From Achromobacter xylosoxidans (GTDB taxonomy: Bacteria; Pseudomonadota; Gammaproteobacteria; Burkholderiales; Burkholderiaceae_B): a stretch of DNA of 64,000 nucleotides. Location of the stretch: positions 3,782,001 through 3,846,000 of the forward strand of contig NZ_LN831029.1 of assembly GCF_001457475.1 (NCBI RefSeq), read 5' to 3'. The notes under the pieces were generated by a model that saw only the letters and a program-made list of their open reading frames with translations, made no database searches and was not told the DNA's origin. This document shows, in pieces, positions 35,507 to 45,108 of the stretch; within the stretch, counting starts at the first letter, position 1, and every line of letters begins with the position of its first letter. The translations under genes and the position numbers were made by a program.

Positions 35507-36502
35507 ATGGAGACAAGCAATTCCGCACGCCCGCGCCGCCGCTTCCTGGCGGCGGCCCTGGCCCTGGCCGCCTGTGGCGCCCTGCCCGCCGCCGCGCAGG
35601 CCGCGCCGTTCCCGGAGCGCCCGATCAACCTGATCGTGCCGTTCTCGCCAGGCGGCGGCACCGACATTTCGGCGCGCCTGCTGGCGGCGGCGCTGGGCGA
35701 CAAGCTGGCGGCGTCGGTGGTGGTGGACAACCGCCCCGGCGCCGGCGGGCAGATCGCCGCCGACCTGGTGGCGCGCGCCAATCCCGACGGCTACACGCTG
35801 CTGTTCGCCAACTCGGGCATGCTGGCGATCAATCCGTGGATCTACAAGCTGCATTCCGATCCGGCCACCGCGTTCGCGCCGGTATCGCTGTTCTCGGACC
35901 TGCCGTTCGTGCTGGTGGTGCCCACCACCCTGCCCACCAAGAACGTGAAGGACCTGGTGGCGCTGGCGCGCGCCCAGCCCGGCAAGCACACCTTCGCCAG
36001 TTCCGGCACCGGCGGCGCGCCGCACCTGTCGGGCGAGATCTTCCAGCAGGCCACCGGCACCGATCTGATGCACGTGCCCTACAAGGGCGGCGGCCCGGCC
36101 ATGACCGACCTGATGGCGGGCCGCGTCGACATGCTGTTCGCATCGGTGCTGGAGACCATTCCGTACGTCAATTCCGGCAAGCTGCGCGCGCTGGCGGTGA
36201 CGGGCGCGACGCGCTCGCCCGCCCTGCCCGACGTGCCGACCATCGACGAGGCCGGCGTCCAGAACGCGCAGACCGGCTCATGGACGGCGGTGCTCGCGCC
36301 GGCGGGCACGCCGCAGGCGGTGATCGACAAGCTGTCGGCGGCGATCCGCGAGGTGGCGGCGGACCCGGCGATGAAGACCAAGCTGGAGTCGCAGGGCGCG
36401 GTCGCGCACGGATCGACGCCGCAGCAATTGCAGGCGCTGGCGGCCAGCGAACGCGCGCGCTACGGGGAGATCATCAAGACCCGGCATATCCAGACACAGT
36501 GA
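35507..36502 (+). CDS. Bug-type tripartite tricarboxylate periplasmic receptor
   Basis: The 331-residue precursor has an Arg-rich N-terminus (SARPRRRFLAAALALAACGA) that may be a Tat or Sec signal. The mature domain contains RPINLIVPFSPGGGTDISAR, GAGGQIAADLVARANPDGYT and VPYKGGGPAMTDLMAGRVDM. Bug proteins bind small carboxylates or amides. The membrane partners TctA/TctB are not adjacent, as is common for Bug genes in Bordetella-like genomes. Confidence 0.92.
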   Translation: METSNSARPRRRFLAAALALAACGALPAAAQAAPFPERPINLIVPFSPGGGTDISARLLAAALGDKLAASVVVDNRPGAGGQIAADLVARANPDGYTLLFANSGMLAINPWIYKLHSDPATAFAPVSLFSDLPFVLVVPTTLPTKNVKDLVALARAQPGKHTFASSGTGGAPHLSGEIFQQATGTDLMHVPYKGGGPAMTDLMAGRVDMLFASVLETIPYVNSGKLRALAVTGATRSPALPDVPTIDEAGVQNAQTGSWTAVLAPAGTPQAVIDKLSAAIREVAADPAMKTKLESQGAVAHGSTPQQLQALAASERARYGEIIKTRHIQTQ

Positions 36503-36690
36503 CCGAGCGGGCAATGCGGCCGCACACGACGCGCTGACGCGGCCGAAGAGCGGCGCGTTGCCCGCCCCCCGTCATTCTTTCGTCCCCGACCCACACGGCC
36601 GGGACGGCTTTCATCGCCGGTCGTCCCGCCGCCGGCAATTTCTTGCGACCCGCGCACCCGCGGGTCGTCGCGACAACCGTGACACCCGAC

Positions 36691-37656
36691 ATGACCACGA
36701 CTGCTTCCCCACCCCTTGCCGACCTGCTGATGGTCGGCCCCTTGCTGCCCGAACTGACCGCCGAACTGGAGTCGCGCTACCGCGTGCACCGCTGGTGGCA
36801 AAGCCCCGATCAGGCGGCGCTGCTGCGCGATCACGGCGCGGCGATCCGCGGCATCGCCACCAGCGGCCGCTTTGGCGCGTCGCGCGCACTGATCGACGCG
36901 CTGCCGGCGCTGGAAGGCGTTTTCAGTTTCGGCGTGGGCTACGACACCATCGACCTGGCGGCGGCGCAGGCGCGCGGCGTGCGCGTCACCAACACGCCGG
37001 GCGTGCTCGATGCCTGCGTGGCGGACACCGCGCTGGCCCTGATGCTGGCGGCGTCGCGCCGCATCGCCGAGGCCGACCGTTTCGTGCGCGCCGGGCGCTG
37101 GCCGCAGGAAGGCTTCGGGCTGGGCACGCGCATGAGCGGCAAGCGCTGCGGCATTGTCGGGCTGGGCAATATCGGCCTGCAGATCGCGCGGCGCGCCGAG
37201 GCATTCGACATGCCCGTCCTGTACACCAACCGCAAGCCGCGCGCGGACGCGCCGGCGCATTACCGCTACTGCCCGACGCTGACGGCGCTGGCGGCCGAGT
37301 GCGATTTCCTGGTGCTGGCGGTGCCCGGCGGCGGCGCCACGCGCCACCTGGTCAATGCCGAGGTGTTGCAGGCGCTTGGCCCGCAAGGCTGGCTGATCAA
37401 CATCGCGCGCGGCACGGTGGTGGACGAGACGGCACTGGTTCAGGCCCTGCAAAGCGGCGCCATCGCCGGCGCGGGCCTGGACGTGTTCGAACACGAACCG
37501 GCCACGCCGGCGGCGTTGAACGCGATGGACAATGTGGTGATGCTGCCGCACATCGCCAGCGGCACGCATGAGACCCGGCGGGCCATGGCGGACCTGATGC
37601 TGGCCAATCTGGACGGCTGGTTCCGCGAAGGCAAGACGGTGACGCAGGTGGTTTGA
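36691..37656 (+). CDS. D-2-hydroxyacid dehydrogenase (NAD(P)-dependent)
   Basis: The 321-residue enzyme has the NAD-binding motif GIVGLGNIGLQIAR and the catalytic Arg in NIARGTVVDE. The Glu is in DVFEHEP and the His in LPHIASGTHETR. It resembles glyoxylate/hydroxypyruvate reductases. ATG 36691 is chosen over 36643. Position after the Bug receptor suggests catabolism of the imported hydroxyacid. The exact substrate is unknown. Confidence 0.9.
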   Translation: MTTTASPPLADLLMVGPLLPELTAELESRYRVHRWWQSPDQAALLRDHGAAIRGIATSGRFGASRALIDALPALEGVFSFGVGYDTIDLAAAQARGVRVTNTPGVLDACVADTALALMLAASRRIAEADRFVRAGRWPQEGFGLGTRMSGKRCGIVGLGNIGLQIARRAEAFDMPVLYTNRKPRADAPAHYRYCPTLTALAAECDFLVLAVPGGGATRHLVNAEVLQALGPQGWLINIARGTVVDETALVQALQSGAIAGAGLDVFEHEPATPAALNAMDNVVMLPHIASGTHETRRAMADLMLANLDGWFREGKTVTQVV

Positions 37657-37799
37657 GACGATGGGCCGCGGCGAGCGAACGAGGTAGCGATGCCGCCCGC
37701 TCCGCGGGAACGCCCCCGGATGGGACGCTATTTGAGGAAATCGGCCACCAAGCGTCCATCAAATGGACACTACATCTTGTTATCTATCTCATACATGAT

Positions 37800-37884
37800 A
37801 AATTTCTCATCGCACTGGCTCGTGCCGGCGAGCTGTTGTGCTTGTTGTTGTAATTTTTTCCGGCCTTCGGGCCGGATTTTTTTT
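37800..37884 (+). ncRNA. Possible small RNA ending at a strong terminator
   Basis: The 350 bp gap after the dehydrogenase gene holds an unusually AT-rich stretch (37740-37810). It is followed by a segment without a convincing ORF, ending at a UUCG-capped terminator. The terminator lies 200 bp past the dehydrogenase stop, far for that gene. A short independent transcript is possible. The promoter is not clear. Confidence 0.3.
37853..37884. terminator. Bidirectional intrinsic terminator with UUCG loop
   Basis: Stem CCGGCC-TTCG-GGCCGG (37860-37875) is flanked by T6 on the left and T8 on the right. Confidence 0.85.
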
Positions 37885-38005
37885 GCTCTGGGCGTTTGGA
37901 CACCGGGCGGCGCGCCCGCCACGGGCACCCTTGGCGCGACGGCATTTCGCTGCCATTGCAGCGCCATCTTCCGCCATCGACCCGCATCCGCCGCGATTGC
38001 CCGCG

Positions 38006-38248
38006 TCACGCATCGATCGTGATGGATAGCCCATCGGCGCGCGCCACGATCGACCGCACCCGGATCGTCCAGCCGGCGTTGATGGCCTCTTCTTGATCGT
38101 CAAACACACCGTATTCGGTCACCGCCACCGCGCCATGCAGGATGCGGCCGTCGGGCGCCGGCCCCCGCGCCTCGATGACCGGCACGTAGCCGTCCTGCAC
38201 CTGCAACGCGCCGCGCGTGATCTGAAATCCGTTCAATGCTTCTTCCAT
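38006..38248 (-). CDS. Small hypothetical protein (80 residues)
   Basis: It begins MEEALNGFQITRGALQVQDG and is a compact alpha/beta protein without signal or membrane parts. The ATG at 38248 has a GAGG-type ribosome site (AAAGAGGAGCGGCC). The longer frame to 38311 would overlap the divergent GNAT promoter. No function is assigned. Confidence 0.65.
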   Translation of the reverse strand: MEEALNGFQITRGALQVQDGYVPVIEARGPAPDGRILHGAVAVTEYGVFDDQEEAINAGWTIRVRSIVARADGLSITIDA

Positions 38249-38309
38249 GGCCGCTCCTCTTTTTGGGGCCGGGCCATGGTAGCCTGCCGCCCAACTATCC
38301 GGAGACATC

Positions 38310-38738
38310 ATGGTGATCTGCAGCAGAATCGAACCGTCCGCCTGGGCACAGGCCTTTCCCTTGATAAAGCAACTGCGCGCCGCCCTCGATGAAGCCGAAT
38401 TCCTGCAGCGCGTGCGGCGGCAATCGCATGGCGGCTACGAACTGGTCGGCGCCTACCGCGACGGCAGGCTGATCGGCGTGATGGGCATGCGGCCGGTACA
38501 CACGCTGGCGCGCGGTCCGCACCTGCATGTGGACGATCTGGTGGTCGACGAGGCCGTGCGCGGCAGCGGCGCCGGCCGCGCGCTGATGGCCTACGCCGAG
38601 GCGGACGCGCGCGCCCGCGGCATGGGGGCGGTGTTCCTGGATGCCCGGCCCGACGCGATTCCATTCTATGAGCGCGAGCAATACACGCTGCATCCGGCGC
38701 CGTCGATGAGGAAGCTCATCGGCCCGGCGACTGCCTGA
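38310..38738 (+). CDS. GNAT-family N-acetyltransferase
   Basis: The 142-residue protein has the GNAT core: HVDDLVVDEAVRGSGAGRAL (acetyl-CoA loop R/QxxGxG/A) followed by a C-terminal FLDARPDAIPFYEREQYTLH. Acetyl-CoA is the expected donor. The acceptor is unknown. It is divergent from the small hypothetical gene. Confidence 0.9.
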   Translation: MVICSRIEPSAWAQAFPLIKQLRAALDEAEFLQRVRRQSHGGYELVGAYRDGRLIGVMGMRPVHTLARGPHLHVDDLVVDEAVRGSGAGRALMAYAEADARARGMGAVFLDARPDAIPFYEREQYTLHPAPSMRKLIGPATA

Positions 38739-38796
38739 GCGCGGCACAAGCCGGGCCCGCCCCGCGCGCCACCATCGAGATCCCGCCCCGCCGATC

Positions 38797-39006
38797 ATGC
38801 GATTCGACATCTACCGCCGCCTGCAACTGGACATCGAGCGCGAAGCTGGCCAATGGGCCGTGTACCAGTCCGTGGCGGGCAAGCGCGTGCGCGCTGGCGA
38901 GATCGTCATTCCGGCGGATGTCGCGGAAGACGAATTGGCGGCGTACCTGGACGACCTGTATCACGAGATGGCGCGGCCGGGCGACAGCGTGACACGGGTC
39001 GCCTGA
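38797..39006 (+). CDS. Small hypothetical protein (69 residues)
   Basis: It begins MRFDIYRRLQLDIEREAGQW and ends DDLYHEMARPGDSVTRVA. It resembles small conserved proteins of unknown function in this group. It is a soluble alpha/beta protein and probably real given its coherent composition and GC-rich third positions. Confidence 0.6.
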   Translation: MRFDIYRRLQLDIEREAGQWAVYQSVAGKRVRAGEIVIPADVAEDELAAYLDDLYHEMARPGDSVTRVA

Positions 39007-39156
39007 GCGCGTGGCGCTGGTGGCCGCCAATGGCCGTGGCTGGCCGTGGGCGCGGGATGGGCGCGGGGCTGGCCAGGGAGCAGGCCTTTCCGAAACTGGC
39101 CGCGGCGCTGGCGCAGGAGTATCGTGAAAACCAGCCCTTCGCGCCTGGAGCCCGCC

Positions 39157-39444
39157 ATGTCCGACGACACCCCCGCCATCGAGGCCAGCGCCTCGCAACT
39201 GGGCAACCTGACGCAGTTCCTGATCTGGGTTGCCGAGCATCCCCGCACCTATGCCGACATCATGGAGGCGTGGCGCACGTCGTGTCCACGCCTGTCTGCC
39301 TGGGAAGACGCCACCAGCAACGGCCTGGTGGACCTGGCCCGCCGGCCTGCCGGCGACGCCGCCGCCCCGGTGGCCACGTTGACGCCCAAGGGCCGCGCCT
39401 GGCTGACCGCGCGCCAGGCCGGCATGAGCGCGACGCCTTCCTAA
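39157..39444 (+). CDS. Small hypothetical protein with winged-helix look
   Basis: The 95-residue protein contains ADIMEAWRTSCPRLSAWEDA and VATLTPKGRAWLTARQ. These resemble the recognition helix and wing of small winged-helix proteins. DNA binding is only a suggestion. The start at 39157 follows the AGCCCGCC context, with a GGAG ribosome site 7 nt upstream. It is convergent with the LysR gene at 39441. Confidence 0.55.
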   Translation: MSDDTPAIEASASQLGNLTQFLIWVAEHPRTYADIMEAWRTSCPRLSAWEDATSNGLVDLARRPAGDAAAPVATLTPKGRAWLTARQAGMSATPS

Positions 39445-40376
39445 CTATCAGGCGCCGGTACCACGCCGCCATCCGCTTGCAACTGCGCGCGCAGGCTGGC
39501 GATGAAGGCCTTGGCCGCTTCGGGCAGCACACGCCCGGCCAGCGTCTGCACCTCGAAGTGGCGTTCGTTCATCTCGCGGTCGCGCAGCGGCAAGGCCACC
39601 ACCTGCCCGGCACGCAGGCGATAACGGATCGCCAGTTCGCCGCAGAACGCCACGCCGCCGCCCGCCCCCGCGAACGCCACCAGCGCGTCGACGCTGCGGC
39701 TGGAGAACATCGGTTCGCATGACAGCTGCTGGCGGCTGCAGCTGATGTCGATCAGTTGCCGCAGCGTCGAATCGGCATCGGGCAAGGCCAGCGGATAGGC
39801 CATCAATTGCGCCAGCGACACCTCGGACTGGCCTGCCAGCGGATGGCCGGCCGCCACCACCGCGCGCACCGGCGCCGGCATGCGCAGTTCTACCCGAACG
39901 TCGCGATGCGAGGTCAGGCTGAGCGTGACGCCGATGTCGGCCGTGCCGTCGCGCACCCGCACCGGCACCTCGCGCTGCGAGCACACGTCCAGCGTGAAGC
40001 GGATGCCGGCGTACTGCCGGCGGAAATCCGCGATCGCGGCGGGCAGAAAATCATGGATGAAGCCTTCGGTGCAGACCACCCGCACCAGCCCCTGGCGCAG
40101 CCCGCGCAGGCCCATGATGTCGCCGGCGACGCGCTCGACGTCCTGCTGCGCGCGCTTGGCATGGGCGGCCAGCAGCTCCCCCGCCGCGTTGAGCGTCATG
40201 CCCCGCGCGCGGCGCTCGAACAGCAAGGTGCCCAGCTCGCGCTCCAGGCGGGCGACCTGGCGGCTGACCGCGGACGGCGCCACGTCCAGCCGCTCCGCCG
40301 CGACGCTGACGGAGCCGCAGCGCGCCACTTCCAGAAAGTAGCGGACGGCCATTTCCTGCAGGATCTGCGGGTTCAT
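39441..40376 (-). CDS. LysR-family transcription regulator
   Basis: The 311-residue regulator has an N-terminal helix-turn-helix (GSVSVAAERLDVAPSAVSRQ) and a periplasmic-binding-type effector domain. It is divergent from the Bug receptor/amidase pair at 40520-43038 and is the likely regulator. Normal length. Confidence 0.9.
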   Translation of the reverse strand: MNPQILQEMAVRYFLEVARCGSVSVAAERLDVAPSAVSRQVARLERELGTLLFERRARGMTLNAAGELLAAHAKRAQQDVERVAGDIMGLRGLRQGLVRVVCTEGFIHDFLPAAIADFRRQYAGIRFTLDVCSQREVPVRVRDGTADIGVTLSLTSHRDVRVELRMPAPVRAVVAAGHPLAGQSEVSLAQLMAYPLALPDADSTLRQLIDISCSRQQLSCEPMFSSRSVDALVAFAGAGGGVAFCGELAIRYRLRAGQVVALPLRDREMNERHFEVQTLAGRVLPEAAKAFIASLRAQLQADGGVVPAPDS

Positions 40377-40519
40377 CCGGGTTTGCCCTTGGTTGAGGTT
40401 AGCTTTGCGCCAAACGCAACGCAGGATTCTAACAATTCATATTGCTGCAACGTTGAGCCCCCGCCAAGATGGCATCCGTCACACGCGTCGTTCCGTCCAC
40501 TCCCTTGTCGAGCATGACC

Positions 40520-41500
40520 ATGAAGACTGCCTTGATTGCCCTTGGTATCACCCTGGCGGGCGCCCTCGCGACTGCCGCGCCCGCCGGCGCCCAGGGCGGC
40601 TATCCGACCCGTCCCATCACCCTGGTCGTGCCCTTCCCGCCCGGCGGCGCCACGGATGTGCTGGGCCGCGTCATCGCGCAAAAGCTCGGCCAGGAACTGG
40701 GCCAGACCGTGGTGGTGGAAAACCGCGCGGGGGCCGGCACCGTGATCGGCGCCGGCTATGTGGCCAAGGCCGCGCCCGACGGCTACACCCTGCTGGTCAG
40801 TTCCGGCACCACCTTCACGGTCAACCCCGCCATCCAGAGCAAGCTGCCGTATGACCCGGTCAAGAGCTTCGAGCCGCTCGGCATCGTCGGCCGCACCGGC
40901 CTGGCGCTGCTGGCCAACCCGCAGGTGCCGGTCAAGGACGTGAAGGAACTGGTGGCCTACGTCAACGCGCGCGCCAAGGAGCCGCCGGCCTATGGCTCGT
41001 TCGGCACCGGCACCACCTCGCACTTCGTGGGCGAAGCCTTCCTGGCGGCCGCCGGCATCAGGATGGTCCACGTGCCCTACAAGGGCAGCGCGCCGGCCAT
41101 GACCGACCTGATCGGCGGCCAGATCCCGTTTTCGGTGGACACCGTGGCCGCCGCGCTGCCCCAAAGCAAGCTGGGCAAGGTGCGCGTGCTGGCCGTGTCC
41201 GCGCCCGCCCGCTCCAGCTTCCTTCCCGATGTGCCGACCTTCGCCGAGCAAGGCTACCCGTCGGTGGCGATGGACACCTGGCTGATGTTCACCGCGCCGC
41301 GCGGCCTGCCCGCCGACGTGAAGGCCAGGCTCGAAAACGCCTTGCGCGCCACGGTCGAATCGCCCGACGTGCGCAAGAGCCTTGAAAACCAGGGCTTCGA
41401 GCCGGCCTTCTCCAGCGCCGCCGAGGGCGAAGCGTTGATCCAGAAGGAACTGCCGATGATGCGCGACCTGGCCCGGCGCGCTGATATCAAGATCGACTGA
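40520..41500 (+). CDS. Bug-type tripartite tricarboxylate periplasmic receptor
   Basis: The 326-residue precursor starts MKTALIALGITLAGALATAA, a clear signal peptide. The mature part has YPTRPITLVVPFPPGGATDV and VPYKGSAPAMTDLIGGQIPF, the Bug hallmarks. ATG 40520 follows a GAG box at a 7 nt gap; ATG 40514 is an alternative. It is upstream of and co-oriented with the amidase, so an amide or related compound may be the ligand. Confidence 0.92.
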   Translation: MKTALIALGITLAGALATAAPAGAQGGYPTRPITLVVPFPPGGATDVLGRVIAQKLGQELGQTVVVENRAGAGTVIGAGYVAKAAPDGYTLLVSSGTTFTVNPAIQSKLPYDPVKSFEPLGIVGRTGLALLANPQVPVKDVKELVAYVNARAKEPPAYGSFGTGTTSHFVGEAFLAAAGIRMVHVPYKGSAPAMTDLIGGQIPFSVDTVAAALPQSKLGKVRVLAVSAPARSSFLPDVPTFAEQGYPSVAMDTWLMFTAPRGLPADVKARLENALRATVESPDVRKSLENQGFEPAFSSAAEGEALIQKELPMMRDLARRADIKID

Positions 41501-41514
41501 AAGGAAACACCCCC

Positions 41515-43038
41515 ATGATCCTGGACGATTCCCTCGTCTCGTTATCCGCGGTGGAACTGCGGCGCCTGATCGGCGCGCGGCAGTTGTCGCCGGTGGAACT
41601 GCTGGAGGCGTGCATCGCCCGCATCGAGGCGGTCAATCCCTACATCAACGCCGTCACCGCCACGGCTTTCGACCGCGCCCGCATCGAGGCGCGCGCGGCC
41701 GAGCAGGCGGTGATGGCCGGCGACACGCTGGGCCTGCTGCACGGCCTGCCGCTGGGCGTGAAGGACCTGGAACCCACCGCCGGCCTGCTCACCACCTATG
41801 GTTCGCCGATCTACCGCGATCACGTGCCGGCCGACGACGTGACGCTGGTGGCGCGCCTGCGCCGCGCCGGCGCCATCGTGGCCGCCAAGACCAACGTGCC
41901 CGAGATGGGCGCGGGCGCCAATTCGCGCAACACGGTGTGGGGCGCGACGGGCAATCCCTTCAATCCGAATCTGAACGCCGGCGGCTCCTCGGGCGGCTCG
42001 GCCGCGGCGCTGGCCAGCGACCTGTTCCCGCTGTGCACTGGCTCGGACACCGGCGGCTCGCTGCGCATCCCCGCCGCCAAGTGCGGCGTGGTCGGCTTCC
42101 GGCCATCGCCCGGCGTGGTGCCGAGCGTGCGCAAGCCGCTGGGCTGGACGCCGATCTCGGTGGTCGGCCCGATGGGCCGCACGGTGGCCGACGCCTGCCT
42201 GCAGATGGCCGCCAGCGCCGGCCCCGACGCCGGCGACCCGCTCAGCTATCCGCTCGATCCGCTGCAGTTCCTGGCGCCGGGCAGCGCCGACCTGGGCCGC
42301 CTGCGCGTGGCCTATACCGAAGACTTCGGGCTGTGCGACGTGGACGATGGCATCCGCGCCACCTTCCGCGCCAAGATCGCCGCCATGCGCCATCTGTTCG
42401 CGGCCTGCGATCCCATCGAGATCGACTTCGGCGAGGCCCACCGCTGCTTCGACGTGCTGCGCGCCGAAGCCTTCGTGGCCGGCATGCGCGACGCCTACGA
42501 GAAGGATCCCGCCAGCCTCGGCCCCAACACCCGCGCCAATTTCGAGATGGGCGCGGCCATGAGCCTGAAGGATTGCGCCTGGGCGCAGGCCGAGCAGACC
42601 CGGCTGATCAAGCGCTTCCAGCGCGCCTTCGACGACTACGACCTGATCCTGTCGCCCACCACGCCGGTGTCGCCGTTTCCGTGGACGCAGCTGTATGCCG
42701 AGGCCATCAACGGCAAGCGGCAGGAAAACTACTACCGCTGGCTGGCGCTGACGTATGTGATCACGCTGACCACGCATCCGGCGCTGACGCTGCCTTGCGG
42801 GCGGGATCACAAGGGGATGCCGTTCGGGCTGCAGATCGTGGGTCGCTTCCGCGGGGATCGCGAGGTGCTGGCGGCGGCGCAGGGGATGGAGTCGGCGTTT
42901 GCGGGTAATGAGGAACTGCGGCGGCCGCGGCCGGATCTGGCCGGGCTGAAGGCGGCGGAGCCGGCGCTGACGTCGATCGTGACGGCGCCGCCGGGGGTGG
43001 CACGGGGACCGTCGGCGGCGCAAGTTTCGGCGGTATAG
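41515..43038 (+). CDS. Amidase (amidase-signature family)
   Basis: The 507-residue hydrolase has a Ser-cisSer-Lys centre: Lys in PLGVKDLEPTAG, serines in GGSSGGSAAAL and GSDTGGSLRIPAAK. It starts 14 bp after the Bug receptor with an AAAGGAAA ribosome site, so the two form one operon. It probably hydrolyses the imported amide. A glutamyl-tRNA amidotransferase role is unlikely without gatB/C. Confidence 0.93.
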   Translation: MILDDSLVSLSAVELRRLIGARQLSPVELLEACIARIEAVNPYINAVTATAFDRARIEARAAEQAVMAGDTLGLLHGLPLGVKDLEPTAGLLTTYGSPIYRDHVPADDVTLVARLRRAGAIVAAKTNVPEMGAGANSRNTVWGATGNPFNPNLNAGGSSGGSAAALASDLFPLCTGSDTGGSLRIPAAKCGVVGFRPSPGVVPSVRKPLGWTPISVVGPMGRTVADACLQMAASAGPDAGDPLSYPLDPLQFLAPGSADLGRLRVAYTEDFGLCDVDDGIRATFRAKIAAMRHLFAACDPIEIDFGEAHRCFDVLRAEAFVAGMRDAYEKDPASLGPNTRANFEMGAAMSLKDCAWAQAEQTRLIKRFQRAFDDYDLILSPTTPVSPFPWTQLYAEAINGKRQENYYRWLALTYVITLTTHPALTLPCGRDHKGMPFGLQIVGRFRGDREVLAAAQGMESAFAGNEELRRPRPDLAGLKAAEPALTSIVTAPPGVARGPSAAQVSAV

Positions 43039-43136
43039 GCAAGACCGTACCCCAGCAGACGCGCATGGCACGGCGGCGGACTCGGGCATAATCCCCCCGC
43101 CCGCCGGCCTGGCCCGGCTTTGAAAAGACACCGCTC

Positions 43137-43463
43137 ATGCGCGCTCTGCCCCACGCCCTTCTCGCCTGCGCCCTGCTGGGCGCCGCTTTCACCGCCCAGG
43201 CCGGTGATGTCGACAAAAGCAGCTGCACCTACAAAGGCATTCCGCTGCGCGGCAAGATCAAGATCGTCAGCGCGTTTCCCGACATCCGCGTCAAAGTGGT
43301 CGACGCCTTCGCCGATATCCGGGTGAAGAAAGTCAGCGCCTTCGCCGACCGCTGCGGCGAATGGAAGATCGTCGATGCCTTCCCGGACTTCAAGATCCAG
43401 TTCGTGGACGCGTTCCCCGACGTGACGGTCAAGTGGGTGGACGCGTTTCCGGGCACCGACTGA
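43137..43463 (+). CDS. Secreted 11-residue-repeat protein (V-D-A-F-P-D repeats)
   Basis: The 108-residue precursor has signal peptide MRALPHALLACALLGAAFTA-QA. The mature part repeats V(S/D)AF(P/A)D at residues 44, 55, 66, 79, 90 and 101, an 11-residue period with one 2-residue insertion, linked by alternating charged/hydrophobic KIKxV strands. Two cysteines (30 and 73) could form a disulfide. The pattern suggests a small beta-solenoid or stacked-strand fold in the periplasm. I do not know a function. Confidence 0.75.
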   Translation: MRALPHALLACALLGAAFTAQAGDVDKSSCTYKGIPLRGKIKIVSAFPDIRVKVVDAFADIRVKKVSAFADRCGEWKIVDAFPDFKIQFVDAFPDVTVKWVDAFPGTD

Positions 43464-43478
43464 CGCAGGGCCGCCGCG

Positions 43479-44210
43479 TCAGCGCTGGCCGGCAGCCCGG
43501 GGCGGCGCGCAGCAGTGGGCGGTGTCGATCACGCGGTCGCGGCAGGCCGCCAGCTTGGGGGGATTCCTGCACAACAGCGCGCTGGCCGGCAACGTGAACT
43601 GGAAGCCCCCATCGAGCATGCACAGCTGCGCGGCGGCGATATCGTTGAGCAGCATGTCGTCGCCCGGCTCGATCACCGAGGCGTAGCCGCACGCCCGCAT
43701 GGCTTGCTGCACGCGCTGCGCGTCGGCGTCCGGCCGGGTCCATTGTTCATAGGCGGGCGGACGTTGCCGTGACCCCGCCGCCGCGGCGCCGTCGGTTGCC
43801 GGGCAGGCCGCCAGATGGGGATGGGCGTCACAGTAGGTGTGGCGCTCCTGGTAGGCGAAGCCCTTGCCGAGCATGCACTGCTCACCCCGCGCATAGTCGT
43901 TGTTGGTGATGGTCGTGCCGTCGACATGGCTGGCGCTGGGAAAGCCGCAGCCGAGCAGCGCGTCACGCACGCCTTGCTGATCGACGCCGGCCTTGGCCCA
44001 CAGGGCGTACAGCGGCGGCGGGGGCTGCATCGGCCGGCCATTGATGCAAGCGCTCAAGCCCAGGCATAGCAGCGCCGTCAGCGGGCGCAACAGGCGCGCG
44101 CGGTCACTCGCGGCGCATTGCTGGCACGCGGTTCGAGGGGTGGTACGCCAAGCGTGCAATGCCGGTCGTTCCCGCCTCATATTCCCCCCATCGACGTTGC
44201 CAAGATTCAA
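43479..44210 (-). CDS. Putative lipoprotein with two repeated domains
   Basis: Two homologous units are visible. Each has a Y-x-x-W start, an acidic helix (GVDQQGVRDALLGCGF and DADAQRVQQAMRACGY), a central CMLxxGF and a C-terminal LAAC. A lipobox-like LCLGLSAC precedes them, but more than 40 residues lie before it in this frame. The true start may therefore be a TTG or GTG nearer 44100. Function is unknown. It is the last clearly chromosomal gene before the low-GC zone. Confidence 0.65.
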   Translation of the reverse strand: MNLGNVDGGNMRRERPALHAWRTTPRTACQQCAASDRARLLRPLTALLCLGLSACINGRPMQPPPPLYALWAKAGVDQQGVRDALLGCGFPSASHVDGTTITNNDYARGEQCMLGKGFAYQERHTYCDAHPHLAACPATDGAAAAGSRQRPPAYEQWTRPDADAQRVQQAMRACGYASVIEPGDDMLLNDIAAAQLCMLDGGFQFTLPASALLCRNPPKLAACRDRVIDTAHCCAPPRAAGQR

Positions 44211-45108
44211 GCTTCAGGCGAGGCCTAATGCTGTGTCCTCCCCTGCTGTCCTTGAGCTGCGACGACGCCCCGGTCAGCTGGGCCAACCGCTAAGCCATTG
44301 AAATAATTCAAAGCAATTAACGAAAGGCATTGGAAATTTTGAATTAAAAACCTTGGAAGATTAAGCTATCTGCATGACCATCTGGTCGTACCAAGCCCCT
44401 GCATCTTCCACCGGCTTAAACAAGGAATACATATCCAGAATGGATCCACCCGCGTCACAATTTCGTGTGGCTGAATATATCCCCGCGCCTTTCTAGATCG
44501 CCCTTATCGATTCAAAGAATTTTCAATCTCCAACATCAGCCCTGTAGAATTTTTTCCTCGACGCAGCAAATCTCAGCACAGCACATTTCATTGATCAAAC
44601 ATCAGCAAAATGCGCCATCCAGCATACTCATTCTCGCGCCAGCTCAAGAAAACTGAACGAAGGGCACCAAACCACGCTAGTCCAGATAATTTTCCAATTG
44701 GGCTGCTCATAAAATCTCGCACAGCACCACCGCCGCCAACTACCGGGCGGTCATACTGAAGGGTGACAGGACTACCTTTTCGTCCTAACTGACGCTTCTT
44801 TCTTTCTCGGCTATTGTACTGTTGTAGCAACCCACGTTGATTGGGCAGTTATCCGTTCCGTCTTCTGCTTTCCAGCAAAACCTCCCATCAATCGAATCGC
44901 TTGCCCGAGAGCCTTTCGCCAAAACCAGTGGCACGCACGCAGCCTCAACTCTAATTTAATAACAAAACCATTCAAACCCAATAATCACAACGCAACATGA
45001 CAGCAATTCCTAAAAAAATTACTCCATCTAGCGGATTTCCCATCAGGCCGAGTCATTGCACGTGCGAAGATTCTATCTAGTTTAAAAAAAGCGACACGTT
45101 CGTAAAAT
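44211..45108. other. Low-GC stretch without recognised genes
   Basis: About 900 bp of lower GC, with only short frames of poor composition. It contains TAAGCCATTGAAATAATTCA at 44291, which resembles 46591 (22 of 30 bases). I see no tRNA or IS end. It may be a relic of integrated DNA. Confidence 0.5.

Noticed and set aside
41542..43131. 529-residue frame opposite the amidase gene
   Set aside because: The amidase has clear catalytic motifs in its own frame; this one has none.
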